55,084 bases of DNA from Halocynthiibacter styelae (GCF_016123485.1 NZ_JADCKQ010000017.1:1-55084), one strand, 5' to 3'; shown: positions 36,812 through 46,487, counted from the stretch's first letter. Program-made: numbers and translations. The notes: a model not told the origin generated them from the letters alone.

Positions 36812-37582
36812 TTAACTGCGCCGTTCTTTCAAAAGCGCTTCAATCGATTCCAGCCGTGACATAACTTCGTCACGATAATTGTCGGTACGTTCCACATCTT
36901 CTTCGTGGTGCGCATCCTGCATGGAATTCACGATCAGACCGACCAGAAGGTTCACAACCGCAAACGTGGTGAGCAGGATGAACGGCACGAAGAAAACCCA
37001 CGCATAAGGGAATGTCTCCATCACGGGGCGCACGATCCCCATAGACCAGCTTTCCAGCGTCATAATCTGGAACAGCGTATAGGCAGACAGGCCCAAAGTG
37101 CCGAACCACTCTGGGAAATCGCCTCCAAATAAGCGCGTGGCGATCACAGCGCCGATATAAAAGATAAGCGCCATAAGAAGGAAAACCGATGCCATACCGG
37201 GCAAAGCGGAAATAAACCCTTCAACCACCCGCCGCAAACGTGGCGCGGCGGAAATCACACGCAGCACCCTGAGAATACGCAATGCACGCAGAACCTTAAA
37301 CTGGTTCCCGCCGGGAACCAGCGCCAGGGCAACAATCGTAAAATCAAACAGGTTCCAGCCATTGCGGAAAAACGACAGGCGCTGGACGAATAATTTCAGG
37401 GCAATTTCGACAATGAAGACCCCAAGGCACAGAAGATCAAGAAACTGAACCAAACCGCCGATACGCGACATGACCTGCGGGTATGTTTCCAGACCTAAAA
37501 GCACGGCGTTCATCAGAATGATTGCGATGATAAAATTCTGAAAACGGGTACTTTCAACAAATTTACGAATTTGGTTCTGCAT
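36812..37582 (-). CDS. Bacterial voltage-gated sodium channel (NaChBac/BacNav family)
   Basis: A 256-residue, single-repeat six-TM channel subunit that would form a tetramer. S4 has arginines at every third position (R99, R102, R105, R108, in LRALRILRVLRVI). The pore carries the sodium selectivity filter TLESWS at residues 175-180 followed by MGIVRP, as in NavAb-type channels. After S6 (FFVPFILLTTFAVVNLLVGL) come an acidic neck (EEDVERTD) and a C-terminal coiled coil (VMSRLESIEALLKE). Marine bacteria use such channels in motility, pH and chemotaxis behaviour. It appears monocistronic. Confidence 0.94.
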   Translation of the reverse strand: MQNQIRKFVESTRFQNFIIAIILMNAVLLGLETYPQVMSRIGGLVQFLDLLCLGVFIVEIALKLFVQRLSFFRNGWNLFDFTIVALALVPGGNQFKVLRALRILRVLRVISAAPRLRRVVEGFISALPGMASVFLLMALIFYIGAVIATRLFGGDFPEWFGTLGLSAYTLFQIMTLESWSMGIVRPVMETFPYAWVFFVPFILLTTFAVVNLLVGLIVNSMQDAHHEEDVERTDNYRDEVMSRLESIEALLKERRS

Positions 37583-37717
37583 ATCCGGGCCTGTTTCTTG
37601 CGTTAAGCCCTACTTACGACACTGAACCGGGCAATCAACCCCCAGGGCAATATGGTTTCTGTGAATAAGCAGTATTCCTCCCTTGTCCAGACCCGGAACA
37701 AACCCCAGAATAGAGAC

Positions 37718-38572
37718 ATGACAAAACATCTTCTCAGCATTGGCCACGGCCTGTCCGCCCGCACCCTGACCCCGTCCCTGATTGCAGAGGGCTGGACTGT
37801 CACCGGCACAACCCGCAGCCCGGAAAAGGCGGCGCGTGTGGTTGAAAGCGGCGCGACACCGATGATCTGGCCCGGCGAAGATCTGGCCGGTGCAATTGCA
37901 AAAGCTGACGCTGTGTTGATTTCCAGCGGTCCATCTGCTGACGGCTGCCCGGTGCTGAATGCCGCAACCGATGCCCTGAAAGAAAATGCATCACGTCTGG
38001 AATGGGTCGGGTATCTGTCGACGACAGGCGTCTATGGCGACTTTCAGGGTGGCTGGGTAGATGAAGATACACCTGCCGATCCCGCAACCCGACGCGGGAA
38101 GTGGCGCAAGGAAGCAGAAGACAACTGGCTTGCCTTGACTGAAAGCCACGGGCTGCCCGTGCATATCTTCCGTCTTGCGGGCATTTACGGACCGGGGCGC
38201 GGTGCCATTGCCAAAGTTCTGAACGGCACCGCCCGGCGGATCATTAAGAAAGATCAGGTATTTTCCCGCACCCATGTAGATGACATCGCCCAGGTTCTGA
38301 TGGCTTCCATGGTGAAACCGAACCCGGGGCGCATCTATAATGTCTGCGATCATGATCCGGCCCCACCCCAGGATGTTCTGGCAGAAGCCGCCCGCCTTCT
38401 GGGCCGTGACCTTCCGCCAGAAGAAGATTTTGAAACCGCCGACATGACACCCATGGCGCGGACATTTTACGCGACCAGCAAACGTGTCCGGAATGATCGC
38501 ATCATCAATGAACTGGGCGTGAAGCTGAAATATCCCGACTATAAAAGTTGCCTGAAGGCGTTGGTTTCCTAA
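37718..38572 (+). CDS. SDR-fold NAD(P)-binding epimerase/dehydratase-like protein (YeeZ type)
   Basis: A 284-residue Rossmann-fold protein. The glycine motif is degenerate (LSIGHGLSARTL), as in YeeZ-type proteins. Other marks are WVGYLSTTGVYGDFQGGWVDE, containing the YG...-like substrate region, FRLAGIYGPGRGAI, and FSRTHVDDIAQVL, typical of extended SDRs. AGAATAGAGAC precedes the ATG; a 22-residue extension upstream is not supported. It stands alone, divergent from the sodium channel gene. No substrate is known. Confidence 0.82.
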   Translation: MTKHLLSIGHGLSARTLTPSLIAEGWTVTGTTRSPEKAARVVESGATPMIWPGEDLAGAIAKADAVLISSGPSADGCPVLNAATDALKENASRLEWVGYLSTTGVYGDFQGGWVDEDTPADPATRRGKWRKEAEDNWLALTESHGLPVHIFRLAGIYGPGRGAIAKVLNGTARRIIKKDQVFSRTHVDDIAQVLMASMVKPNPGRIYNVCDHDPAPPQDVLAEAARLLGRDLPPEEDFETADMTPMARTFYATSKRVRNDRIINELGVKLKYPDYKSCLKALVS

Positions 38573-38758
38573 TATTCAGGGCAAAAACCCGCCGCACCAA
38601 AACACCTCAAAGCTGAAATTCGCTGATAATCCTTCATTTATCACGAAGCGTTACACCTTTGGTCAAATGGACGTTACCTGCTGCAACATCGGGTATCCGC
38701 CCGAAACAGGCGTCATTAAAGTGGCATCAGTTTTGATCACCTGAAGGTAACACCATCC

Positions 38759-40114
38759 ATGAACGATATTTTCGGCACAGAGGTTTCTCTTGAAACCACC
38801 GCGGCTTGCGACGCCTGGAATGAAATGCAGCTGGCCTTTCTGGCGCATTCCGCCGCGACCCCGGGCCATCTGGCGAATGTTCTGGAACGTGAACCGGGTT
38901 TTGCCGCGGCACATGCAGTAAAGGGTTTGTTTTACCTGATGCTGGGCAAACGTGAACTTTTCTCTGTGGCGACAGAGGCCATGCAGGCGATCAACGCCCT
39001 GCCAGCACCGCGTCTTGCACGTGAACGCCATATGGTGCGCGCACTGGAGCTTTGGCTGGAAGGGCATATTTTTCAGGCCCGTGATGAAATCGAAAAAATC
39101 CTGAAAGTGCTTCCCACTGATGCGCTGGCAATGAAGGTTTCCCATGCGATTTCCTTCATCATGGGTGATCATAAAATGATGCGGCAATCTCTGGAAAACG
39201 TGCTGCCGGCCTATGATCCGACACATAAAGCCAGTGGTTACCTGAAAGGGTGCTACGCTTTTGCCCTGGAAGAAACCGGCGAATACGCCCGCGCCGAAGA
39301 AATCGGCCGCGAAGGCGTACTTCAGGCTCCGGATGATGCATGGGGCCTGCATGCGGTGGCACACGCCTATGATATGACCGCGCAAACCGCGAAAGGTCTG
39401 GACTGGTTGACCGGACGCGAGGCATCCTGGGCACATTGCAACAACTTCCGCTATCACGTCTGGTGGCATAAGGCGCTGATGTTGCTGGAAAGTGGCCAGG
39501 TTGATCAGGTGTTTGACCTCTATGATCGTGAAATTCGCGCCGACAAAACCGATGATTACCGTGATATTTCCAACGGCACGGCGCTACTGCAACGGCTGGA
39601 ACTGTATGGCCATGATGTGGGTAATCGCTGGGAAGAAATGGCGGACTTCTCTGAAAATCGCACCGAAGACGGCTGCCTGATCTTTGCCGATCTGCACTAT
39701 ATGCTGGCCCTGATGGGCGGGAACCGCAAAGACGCGATCCGCAAAATTATGGCCCGGATGCAACGCGATGCCGCGCGCAACGGATCTGACGCAGATCGTG
39801 TGATGGCAAACCCCGGCCTGGCTGCAATGAGTGGCCTTGAAGCGTTTTCCGAAGCTGATTTCAGCGGCGCTTTTGCGCAACTGTCCACCGCCCGTAAAAC
39901 CATGCAACTTGCCGGGGGCAGCCATGCCCAGCGCGATGTGTTTGACCGGATCACCATTGATGCCGGCATTCGCAGCGGCGCCTTTGATGCAGCCGAAGCC
40001 TTCCTGAAAGATCGTCAGATGCAGCGGGGTGGGGCGGAAGATAATTTCGCGAGCGTCCGTTTTCAGATGATATCCGACGCACGTGGCGATGCACAAAAGC
40101 AGCCCGCCGAATAA
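38759..40114 (+). CDS. TPR protein similar to TTC38
   Basis: A 451-residue soluble helical-repeat protein without signal peptide. Family-like stretches are AHAVKGLFYLMLGKRELF, the repeat EETGEYARAEEIGREGVLQ, AWGLHAVAHAYDMTAQTAKG, and FRYHVWWHKALMLLESGQ. This HAVAH...WHxAL pattern is that of tetratricopeptide repeat protein 38. The molecular role is unknown. It lies just upstream of the opgC-opgG-opgH genes on the same strand with a 37-base gap, so it may be co-transcribed with them. Confidence 0.8.
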   Translation: MNDIFGTEVSLETTAACDAWNEMQLAFLAHSAATPGHLANVLEREPGFAAAHAVKGLFYLMLGKRELFSVATEAMQAINALPAPRLARERHMVRALELWLEGHIFQARDEIEKILKVLPTDALAMKVSHAISFIMGDHKMMRQSLENVLPAYDPTHKASGYLKGCYAFALEETGEYARAEEIGREGVLQAPDDAWGLHAVAHAYDMTAQTAKGLDWLTGREASWAHCNNFRYHVWWHKALMLLESGQVDQVFDLYDREIRADKTDDYRDISNGTALLQRLELYGHDVGNRWEEMADFSENRTEDGCLIFADLHYMLALMGGNRKDAIRKIMARMQRDAARNGSDADRVMANPGLAAMSGLEAFSEADFSGAFAQLSTARKTMQLAGGSHAQRDVFDRITIDAGIRSGAFDAAEAFLKDRQMQRGGAEDNFASVRFQMISDARGDAQKQPAE

Positions 40115-40151
40115 AATAAACAGTACCAAACGACAGAAGACTGAACACTGA

Positions 40152-41318
40152 ATGAGCGCCCAAACCGCCCCTGTTTCCCACGCCCCTACACAGCGTGACC
40201 CGAGGCTCGATTTTTATCGTGGCCTTGCGATGTTTATCATCCTGATTGCCCATATCCCCGGCAATAAATGGACCCTCTGGATCCCCGCCCGCTTTGGTTT
40301 TTCTGACGCGACCGAGATCTTTGTTTTCTGCTCCGGCATGGCGTCTGCCATTGCCTTTGGCCGCAGTTTCGCAAACCGGGGCTGGCTTCTGGGTACAGCG
40401 CGGGTGCTGTTTCGCTGCTGGCAGGTCTACTGGGCGCATATCTGCCTGTTCCTGGTCATCGCCATGCAGATGGCGGTGCTGGACAACACCGGCTGGTTTG
40501 AGAAAAGCTATATTGGTTCTCTGAACCTCTGGCCGTTTTTCAACAATCCGCAGGTACAACTGCCCGCGCTGATGAGCCTGACCTATGTGCCGAATTATTT
40601 CGACGTTCTTCCTATGTATATCGGCATTCTCCTGATGATGCCGATTGTTGTGGCCCTGCGCAATTTGCACCTGTTCGCCGCGATTGCCTTTGTTCTGGGC
40701 ATCTGGGGGCTGGCAAATTTCGATGTGATCCAGTTCCCGGCAGAACCATGGAGCGACCGCGAATGGTTCTTTAACCCCTTTGGCTGGCAGCTGATCTTTT
40801 TCACCGGCTTTGCCTGGATGGCAGGCTGGATCCCCGCGCCACCACGCGCTCTCTGGCTGGCCGGCCTGTCCCTGCTGGTCGTTCTTGCCACCGTGCCTTT
40901 CGCCTATTTCCGTCTGCTAAGCGCCTATCCGGAACTGCGCGAGATTTCCAACGCAATTGCCTTCTGGCGCGAGAAAACAGATTTCGGCCTGTTCCGTTAC
41001 ATCCACTTCCTTGCGCTGGCCTATCTTGGCTGGTGGGTTGCCGGTGAAGGCGGTCATCGCCTGATGGCTACAGGTCAGAACATCTTCGCCCGCACCTGGC
41101 GCAAAGTCCTGGGTGTCATCCTGAAGGTCGGGCAGCAATCCCTGGCAGTTTTTGTTTTCTCTATGATGCTGGCGCGCCTTTTGGGTTTTGCCTTGGATCA
41201 GACGGATAAATCCGCGCTGGATCAATTCCTGGCCAATACCATCGGTTTTGCCCTGATCATCGGTGTGGCTTACCTGGCGGGCTGGTTCAAATCACAACCC
41301 TGGCGGAGAAAAGCATAA
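40152..41318 (+). CDS. opgC: OpgC, membrane protein for substituting periplasmic glucans
   Basis: A 388-residue, roughly ten-TM inner-membrane protein. The family start is DPRLDFYRGLAMFIILIAHIPG, seen here as RDPRLDFYRGLAMFII, followed by FGFSDATEIFVFCSGM. OpgC transfers succinyl groups to osmoregulated periplasmic glucans in Rhodobacter and enterobacteria. Its stop codon overlaps the opgG start (TAATG), so they are coupled. Together with the two following genes it completes a glucan synthesis and decoration set. Confidence 0.92.
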   Translation: MSAQTAPVSHAPTQRDPRLDFYRGLAMFIILIAHIPGNKWTLWIPARFGFSDATEIFVFCSGMASAIAFGRSFANRGWLLGTARVLFRCWQVYWAHICLFLVIAMQMAVLDNTGWFEKSYIGSLNLWPFFNNPQVQLPALMSLTYVPNYFDVLPMYIGILLMMPIVVALRNLHLFAAIAFVLGIWGLANFDVIQFPAEPWSDREWFFNPFGWQLIFFTGFAWMAGWIPAPPRALWLAGLSLLVVLATVPFAYFRLLSAYPELREISNAIAFWREKTDFGLFRYIHFLALAYLGWWVAGEGGHRLMATGQNIFARTWRKVLGVILKVGQQSLAVFVFSMMLARLLGFALDQTDKSALDQFLANTIGFALIIGVAYLAGWFKSQPWRRKA

Positions 41319-42817
41319 TGCAGCGTCGCAGTTTCCTGGCAGCCCTTGCCACTTTCGCCGCCCTGCCCCGTGCAGGGTTTGCTGAAACCGATGCAACGCC
41401 TTTTTCTGTGGATGCACTTTATGACATGGCACGGGATCTGGCGCAGGCGGCTTATGAACCCATGCCCGAGGTGCCTCAGGCCTGGAAAGATCTGACCTAT
41501 GACGACTACCGCAAAATGTGGTTTCGCGGGGCAGATGCAATCTGGCGCGGCACAGACAGCCCGTTTCAGATAGAGCTGTTTCATCCCGGCCTGTACTTCC
41601 CCCGCCCCGTGAAGGTTTCACTGGTCGAAGATGGTCAGGCGCAGGAACTGAAGTTCGATTTTTCCCTGTTCGACAAATCCGACGATCTGCCCGATCTGCC
41701 GATTGATGACACGCTTGGCTATTCCGGCTTTCGCCTGACAACCGAATTCCGTCGCCCCGGCAATTTCGAAGAATTCTTTGTCATGCAGGGCGCAAGCTAT
41801 TTCCGCGCCATTGCCCGGGGGCAGAATTACGGTCAATCCGCCCGAGGTCTGGCGATTGGCACGGCTTCTGATCAGGGCGAGGAATTCCCGGATTTCACCC
41901 ATTTCTGGATTGAACGTGCCCCAGCCGGACGTCAGGAAATCACCATTCATGCGCTGCTGAACTCGCCCTCTGTCGCGGGGATCTACAGCTTTGACATTCT
42001 CCCTGGCTCGCCCACCATCATGGATATGCGCGCCCAGATTTATCCCCGGGCGGAACTGACACGCTTTGGCCTTGGCCCGCTGACCAGCATGTTCCTGTTT
42101 GATGAAACCAACCGGTCGATGTTTGATGATTTCCGCCCGGCGGTGCATGACACTGATGGTCTTCTGATGCGCAACGGCAACGGTGAAACCCTGTGGCGGC
42201 CGCTGGCGAACCCGAAATCCTTGCAGGTGTCTTCGTTTGTCGACAGCGATCCAAAAGGGTTTGGCCTGATGCAACGTGCCCGCGATCTGGCGGATTTTGC
42301 TGATCTGGAAGCGCACTACCACATTCGCCCCGGCCTTTGGGTTGAACCGGGTGAAGACTGGGGGGAAGGTGCTGTAACCCTTGTGGAAATCCCGGCTGAT
42401 CGTGAAATCTACGACAATATCGTCGCCTATTGGCAACCGCGCGAGGCCCTGACACCGGGCAGCATGCACCGGTTCACCTATCGCCTGAGCTGGGGCGAAG
42501 ATCCCACATTGCAAAACCCCGTTGCGCGCGTCCTGAACACCCGGATGGGTGAACGGTTTGGCGGCGGGCGAATTGTGACGATTGATTTTGAAGACAGTGC
42601 CGATCTGCCCGAAGACCTGTCCGCCCTTACCCTGCACGTCAGCACAAGCGCCGGCGAAACAACCCCGGCGATCATCCAGCGCAATCCACAGACTGGCGGC
42701 GTGCGCATGGCGTTTACGTTCCACGCAGGCGAAGCGACATCCGCAGAACTGCGCGCGCAAATCATTCTCGACGGACGCTCCATCAGTGAGGTATGGCTAT
42801 ACAGATGGACGGCATAA
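41318..42817 (+). CDS. opgG: Glucan biosynthesis protein OpgG/OpgD, Tat-exported
   Basis: A 499-residue periplasmic protein required for making osmoregulated periplasmic glucans. A twin-arginine signal (MQRRSFLAALATFAALPRAG, cleaved near GFA) is visible, as in OpgD. The mature part shows the MdoG-type features YDDYRKMWFRGADAIW and FQIELFHPGLYFPRPVKV, then PEFxxFWxER-like FPDFTHFWIERAPAG. The gene lies between opgC and opgH, overlapping both. The Tat signal suggests folding in the cytoplasm before export. Confidence 0.93.
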   Translation: MQRRSFLAALATFAALPRAGFAETDATPFSVDALYDMARDLAQAAYEPMPEVPQAWKDLTYDDYRKMWFRGADAIWRGTDSPFQIELFHPGLYFPRPVKVSLVEDGQAQELKFDFSLFDKSDDLPDLPIDDTLGYSGFRLTTEFRRPGNFEEFFVMQGASYFRAIARGQNYGQSARGLAIGTASDQGEEFPDFTHFWIERAPAGRQEITIHALLNSPSVAGIYSFDILPGSPTIMDMRAQIYPRAELTRFGLGPLTSMFLFDETNRSMFDDFRPAVHDTDGLLMRNGNGETLWRPLANPKSLQVSSFVDSDPKGFGLMQRARDLADFADLEAHYHIRPGLWVEPGEDWGEGAVTLVEIPADREIYDNIVAYWQPREALTPGSMHRFTYRLSWGEDPTLQNPVARVLNTRMGERFGGGRIVTIDFEDSADLPEDLSALTLHVSTSAGETTPAIIQRNPQTGGVRMAFTFHAGEATSAELRAQIILDGRSISEVWLYRWTA

Positions 42818-44688
42818 AGCAGAACCATAATCCGGGCCTCATGCCCGCGCCTGCGCCGCTGAAAATGCCGGTGCAAAACCTGCGCGCGCATTTTGGTGAT
42901 GCGGATGCGCCAGGCTGGCGACGTACGCGTGCGCGGCTGTGGAAATATGCGACCTTTCCACCAGCGATCCTCACGACCACGCTTTTACTTTCCGCTTTCA
43001 CGGATTGGCTGGCCACTGGCGGGCTTGGCTGGCTCGAATATCTTCTGATCACGCTTGTGGGGATCACATTTTTCTGGATCTCCCTGTCCGTTTCTACGGC
43101 AACCCTTGGGCTTCTGGGCCTCTGGTTGCGCAAAAAACGTGGCGTCATCCACGCCCCTGTAACGCCTCTGAATGTCGCGCTTTTGGTGCCTGTTTATAAC
43201 GAAAATCCCAGTGATGTCTTCGGCAATGCCGCCGCGATGCTGACGGAGTTGAAGACACAGGATGCAGCCCATGCGTTCAGCCTGTTTGTCCTGTCCGACA
43301 CCCGGGACGAGGCGATTGCCGAAGAAGAACTGCGTGCCTTTGCGCAACTGCGTGCCAGTCTGTCCCTCGAGTGTGAGATTTACTATCGCCGGCGCGAAAC
43401 CAATGCAGATCGCAAAACGGGCAATCTGGCGGATTGGGTTGAAGGCTGGGGCGATGACTATGATGCAATGTTGGTGCTGGACGCTGACAGTCTGATGTCA
43501 GGCGAAGCGATCATTGCACTGGCGGACGAGTTGTCTCGTGATCCTTCTGCTGGCCTGATTCAATCTGCGCCGGAACTGATTGGCGCAGAAACCCTGTTTG
43601 CACGCCTGCAACAGTTTTCCGGCACGACCTATGGCGGGCCGCTGGCGACCGGGCTTGCCATGTGGTCGAACCGTGAAAGCAATTACTGGGGTCATAACGC
43701 GATCATCCGCACCCGTGCATTTGCCAGCTGTGCCGGCCTTCCGCGTCTGCGCGGGCTGCTGGGAAAAGACCGCCTGATCATGTCCCATGACTATGTCGAA
43801 GCCGGGCTTTTGCGTCGGGCAGGTTGGGCTGTGCGTTTTCTTCCCGCGATCAAAGGCAGCTTTGAAGAAACCCCGCCAACGCTTGTGGATTACGCCCTGC
43901 GCGACCGGCGCTGGTGCCAAGGCAACCTGCAACATCTGCGCATTCTGGGCGCACGTGGCCTGCATCCGGTTTCCCGTTTTCACATGCTGCACGGCGCGAT
44001 CAGCTATCTGCTGTCGCCCGCCTGGTTCCTGCTTTTGCTGATCTGGGCTTTACTGGCGAATGGCGAGGGCAAAAACGTGATTACCTATTTCAGCGCTGCC
44101 AATCCGAACATGCCGATCTGGCCCTACATGAGTACGGTTAATTCCATCCTGATCCTACTGTTTATGTATGCGATGTTGCTTGCCCCCAAGGTCATAGGCG
44201 CGCTGACGGTCTGGTTTCAGCCACAAGTGCGCGCGGATTATGGCGGACAACGCCAGTTCGCGATTTCCTTTGTGGCAGAGGTGATCTGTTCCGTACTTTA
44301 TGCGCCGATCATGATGGTGCAGCAAACGGTGGCGGTTCTGCGCACAGCCGTGGGCCTGCGGGAACAATGGACACCACAGCGCCGCGAAGCAGGATCTTAC
44401 CCCCTGATGACACTGATGAAATTCCACCTGTTGGAAACGCTTTGCGGGACAGCCTTGATGGCCGGGATTATTGGCGGGCTTGTGTCGCTTTGGCTGTTGC
44501 CGATCGCGATCAGCTTGTGTTTTGCGGTGCCCTTGTCGGCGCTGTCAGGTCTGAATTTCAGCGCCCGCAACTGGCCACATCTGGGCACACCGATTGAATT
44601 CGCAGCACCACAGATCATTACGCTGGCAAAACATCGCCGGGCCGAATTGCGCAAAGCGCTGAACAAAGTACCCGAAGCGGCAGAGTGA
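42793..44688 (+). CDS. opgH: Glucans biosynthesis glucosyltransferase OpgH
   Basis: A 631-residue inner-membrane GT2-family glucosyltransferase that polymerises the glucan backbone from UDP-glucose. Membrane helices precede and follow the catalytic domain. Catalytic marks are ALLVPVYNENPSDVFGN, the DxD region LVLDADSLMSGEAI, and the Q/RxxRW motif LRDRRWCQGNLQHLR. The start overlaps opgG. ATG 42793 has GAGGT directly against it, while ATG 42805 is better spaced; either would serve. It is shorter than the enterobacterial protein, which has a longer N-terminal tail. Confidence 0.93.
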   Translation: MAIQMDGIKQNHNPGLMPAPAPLKMPVQNLRAHFGDADAPGWRRTRARLWKYATFPPAILTTTLLLSAFTDWLATGGLGWLEYLLITLVGITFFWISLSVSTATLGLLGLWLRKKRGVIHAPVTPLNVALLVPVYNENPSDVFGNAAAMLTELKTQDAAHAFSLFVLSDTRDEAIAEEELRAFAQLRASLSLECEIYYRRRETNADRKTGNLADWVEGWGDDYDAMLVLDADSLMSGEAIIALADELSRDPSAGLIQSAPELIGAETLFARLQQFSGTTYGGPLATGLAMWSNRESNYWGHNAIIRTRAFASCAGLPRLRGLLGKDRLIMSHDYVEAGLLRRAGWAVRFLPAIKGSFEETPPTLVDYALRDRRWCQGNLQHLRILGARGLHPVSRFHMLHGAISYLLSPAWFLLLLIWALLANGEGKNVITYFSAANPNMPIWPYMSTVNSILILLFMYAMLLAPKVIGALTVWFQPQVRADYGGQRQFAISFVAEVICSVLYAPIMMVQQTVAVLRTAVGLREQWTPQRREAGSYPLMTLMKFHLLETLCGTALMAGIIGGLVSLWLLPIAISLCFAVPLSALSGLNFSARNWPHLGTPIEFAAPQIITLAKHRRAELRKALNKVPEAAE

Positions 44689-44690
44689 TC

Positions 44691-45503
44691 TCATGGCAGG
44701 TTTTCGAACCAGTCGAGAACCATATCCCCCCAACCTTCCGGCACCGTGTGACCACCAGGAAACAGCGCCAGTTCAAGCGCCGTATCTGATGCACATTCAT
44801 CCCAACGGCGACGCATAAAAATGCCGTCGTCCTGCATATCAGTCGCATGGGGCTGCGCGCATCCGTTCGCCAGGCGCCAGGTTTCAAAAGCCGAAAACAC
44901 ATTGCCCTGAATGAAACCGGACCCGACTTCGCGCCCTTCAATCGGCACAACTGTGTCACGCCAGCCGTGGGTATGGAACAGGTTCACTGGCTGGCTGCAA
45001 TTTTCCGGTTCCGGCCGCCAGAAACTGCCCGCCACAGGGGCAAAGGCGGCGTAATCACCGGGCGTGTTACAGGCAACATAGCTGGTCATAGACCCGCCCA
45101 GGCTGAACCCGGCAAGCAACACGCGATCCATATCCAGATCATGGCGGGCGGCTGCGTCTTCCAGAACTTCGTCAAAAAACGCGGCTTCATTGCGGCCCCG
45201 GTCAAAATCCGGATGGAAATTCCACGACGTCGTGCGTTGCCCGCGCAAACCATTGGGACTGATCAGCGCGTACCCCCGATCACGCACCGCCTGCCCCACC
45301 ACCTGATTGTTCTGTGACGCCATACCGTGACTGCCGTAACCATGCAGGAAGATCACCACCGGCACCGGGCCATATGCATCATCCGGCAGGGAAATATGAT
45401 AGGTGCCATTTCTGGTTTCACAGACATCATCCGCCCCACCACAGGCTTGTGCCATCGTCGCGGCACAGATCATCAGGGCAGAAAGCCCGCTTAGTTTCAG
45501 CAT
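44691..45503 (-). CDS. Secreted polyhydroxyalkanoate-depolymerase-like esterase
   Basis: A 270-residue alpha/beta hydrolase with a Sec signal peptide (MLKLSGLSALMICAATMAQA). The oxyanion region FLHGYGSHGMA, nucleophile GFSLGGSMTS, acid WRDTVVP and histidine FPGGHTVPEGW form the catalytic set. The LpqC/PHB-depolymerase family hydrolyses short polyesters, feruloyl or acetyl esters; the substrate is unknown. Four cysteines suggest periplasmic disulfides. It lies three bases from the next gene and converges with opgH. Confidence 0.87.
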   Translation of the reverse strand: MLKLSGLSALMICAATMAQACGGADDVCETRNGTYHISLPDDAYGPVPVVIFLHGYGSHGMASQNNQVVGQAVRDRGYALISPNGLRGQRTTSWNFHPDFDRGRNEAAFFDEVLEDAAARHDLDMDRVLLAGFSLGGSMTSYVACNTPGDYAAFAPVAGSFWRPEPENCSQPVNLFHTHGWRDTVVPIEGREVGSGFIQGNVFSAFETWRLANGCAQPHATDMQDDGIFMRRRWDECASDTALELALFPGGHTVPEGWGDMVLDWFENLP

Positions 45504-45506
45504 GTC

Positions 45507-45959
45507 TTATCCCTGATAGGTTTCGGTCGGAAGGCCGCGCGACAACCAACCTGGCCCCGAAGATGATCCCAGCATGCCTTCCGGCACATCAATAATGTTG
45601 GTGAACCCGGCGTCCAGCAAGCGTTGGCTCATACGGTTGGAACGCACACCACGCGCACAAATCAACGCGACAGGTGCATCGCGCTGATAGTCCACAAGGC
45701 CTTCCAGCTGCGCGATGAAATCCTCATCCCGCATATCGATGCCCCAGGCCCCTTCCCCGATACCCGTTGCGCGCCATTCATCCGGGCGGCGGATATCAAC
45801 AAGGGTGATCTCACCGCGCCCGGCAAGTGCATGGGCCTCAACCGGCGAAATCGCCTGCCCCTCAAAAGGCAGACGATTCATATACCAGATGCCACCGGCT
45901 CCGGCCGCTGCAAGTGTTGTTATGACAAGCTTGCGACGCGAGAGAACGGCTTGAGGCAT
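45507..45959 (-). CDS. Exported rhodanese-domain protein (Tat signal)
   Basis: A 150-residue protein with an N-terminal twin-arginine-like signal and membrane segment (SRRKLVITTLAAAGAGGIWY) followed by one rhodanese domain. The domain has LVDIRRPDEWRATGIGEGAW and the active-site loop LICARGVRSNRMS with the persulfide cysteine. It would act in the periplasm, probably membrane-anchored. It lies between an esterase and a YHS-domain gene with gaps of 3 and 9 bases, implying an operon. Confidence 0.85.
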   Translation of the reverse strand: MPQAVLSRRKLVITTLAAAGAGGIWYMNRLPFEGQAISPVEAHALAGRGEITLVDIRRPDEWRATGIGEGAWGIDMRDEDFIAQLEGLVDYQRDAPVALICARGVRSNRMSQRLLDAGFTNIIDVPEGMLGSSSGPGWLSRGLPTETYQG

Positions 45960-45968
45960 GGTATTTCC

Positions 45969-46487
45969 TTAGTTCTGAACTGGTGCCTCAGAATTCCACT
46001 GTGGAATGGTGGATGTAGAGGCAGCGTCACCTTCAATACCAGGCCAATTGCCTTCTGCCAATGACAGGTTGCCGGGAATGTCTTCCTCAAAGAAACCAAC
46101 CACAACCGGCGTGATGTTCACATAAAGCTTGTCGTCAACAATACGCCAGAGGTTCGGGTTGCCCGGCACTTTGCCGCCACGGGACACGCCATAAGCGCAA
46201 TGCCCGTCATATTGCGGCGCGAAAGCTGCCGGATTTTCAAGGAAACGTGCGCGGTTTTCTTCAGATGAAAACGCCCAGGTTGCATCGTTATATTCCGCTG
46301 TGATCGACGCATCACCTGGTGTACCTGCCGGCTGCGCAGAACCCACGGGGCTTTGTTCCAGATCGAAATAGGCGACCACATCATAACCAGATACAGCGTA
46401 ACCGGTTTCATCAACATATTGATCACCCGCGAAAGCCATTGTCGCAGAAATGGCCAGAGCGGCGGCAGAGAGAAGCAGATTTTTCAT
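45969..46487 (-). CDS. Exported YHS-domain protein
   Basis: A 172-residue protein with a Sec signal peptide (MKNLLLSAAALAISATMAFA). The mature part begins with VSGYDVVAYF and NDATWAFSSEENRARFLENP, then YDGHCAYGVSRGGKVPGNP and LWRIVDDKLYVNI, the pattern of YHS/YgiW-like heme- or metal-associated exported proteins. The single Cys in GHCAYG is conserved in this group. The C-terminal tail (SEAPVQN) is low complexity. It is the first gene of the YHS-rhodanese-esterase set. Confidence 0.85.
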   Translation of the reverse strand: MKNLLLSAAALAISATMAFAGDQYVDETGYAVSGYDVVAYFDLEQSPVGSAQPAGTPGDASITAEYNDATWAFSSEENRARFLENPAAFAPQYDGHCAYGVSRGGKVPGNPNLWRIVDDKLYVNITPVVVGFFEEDIPGNLSLAEGNWPGIEGDAASTSTIPQWNSEAPVQN

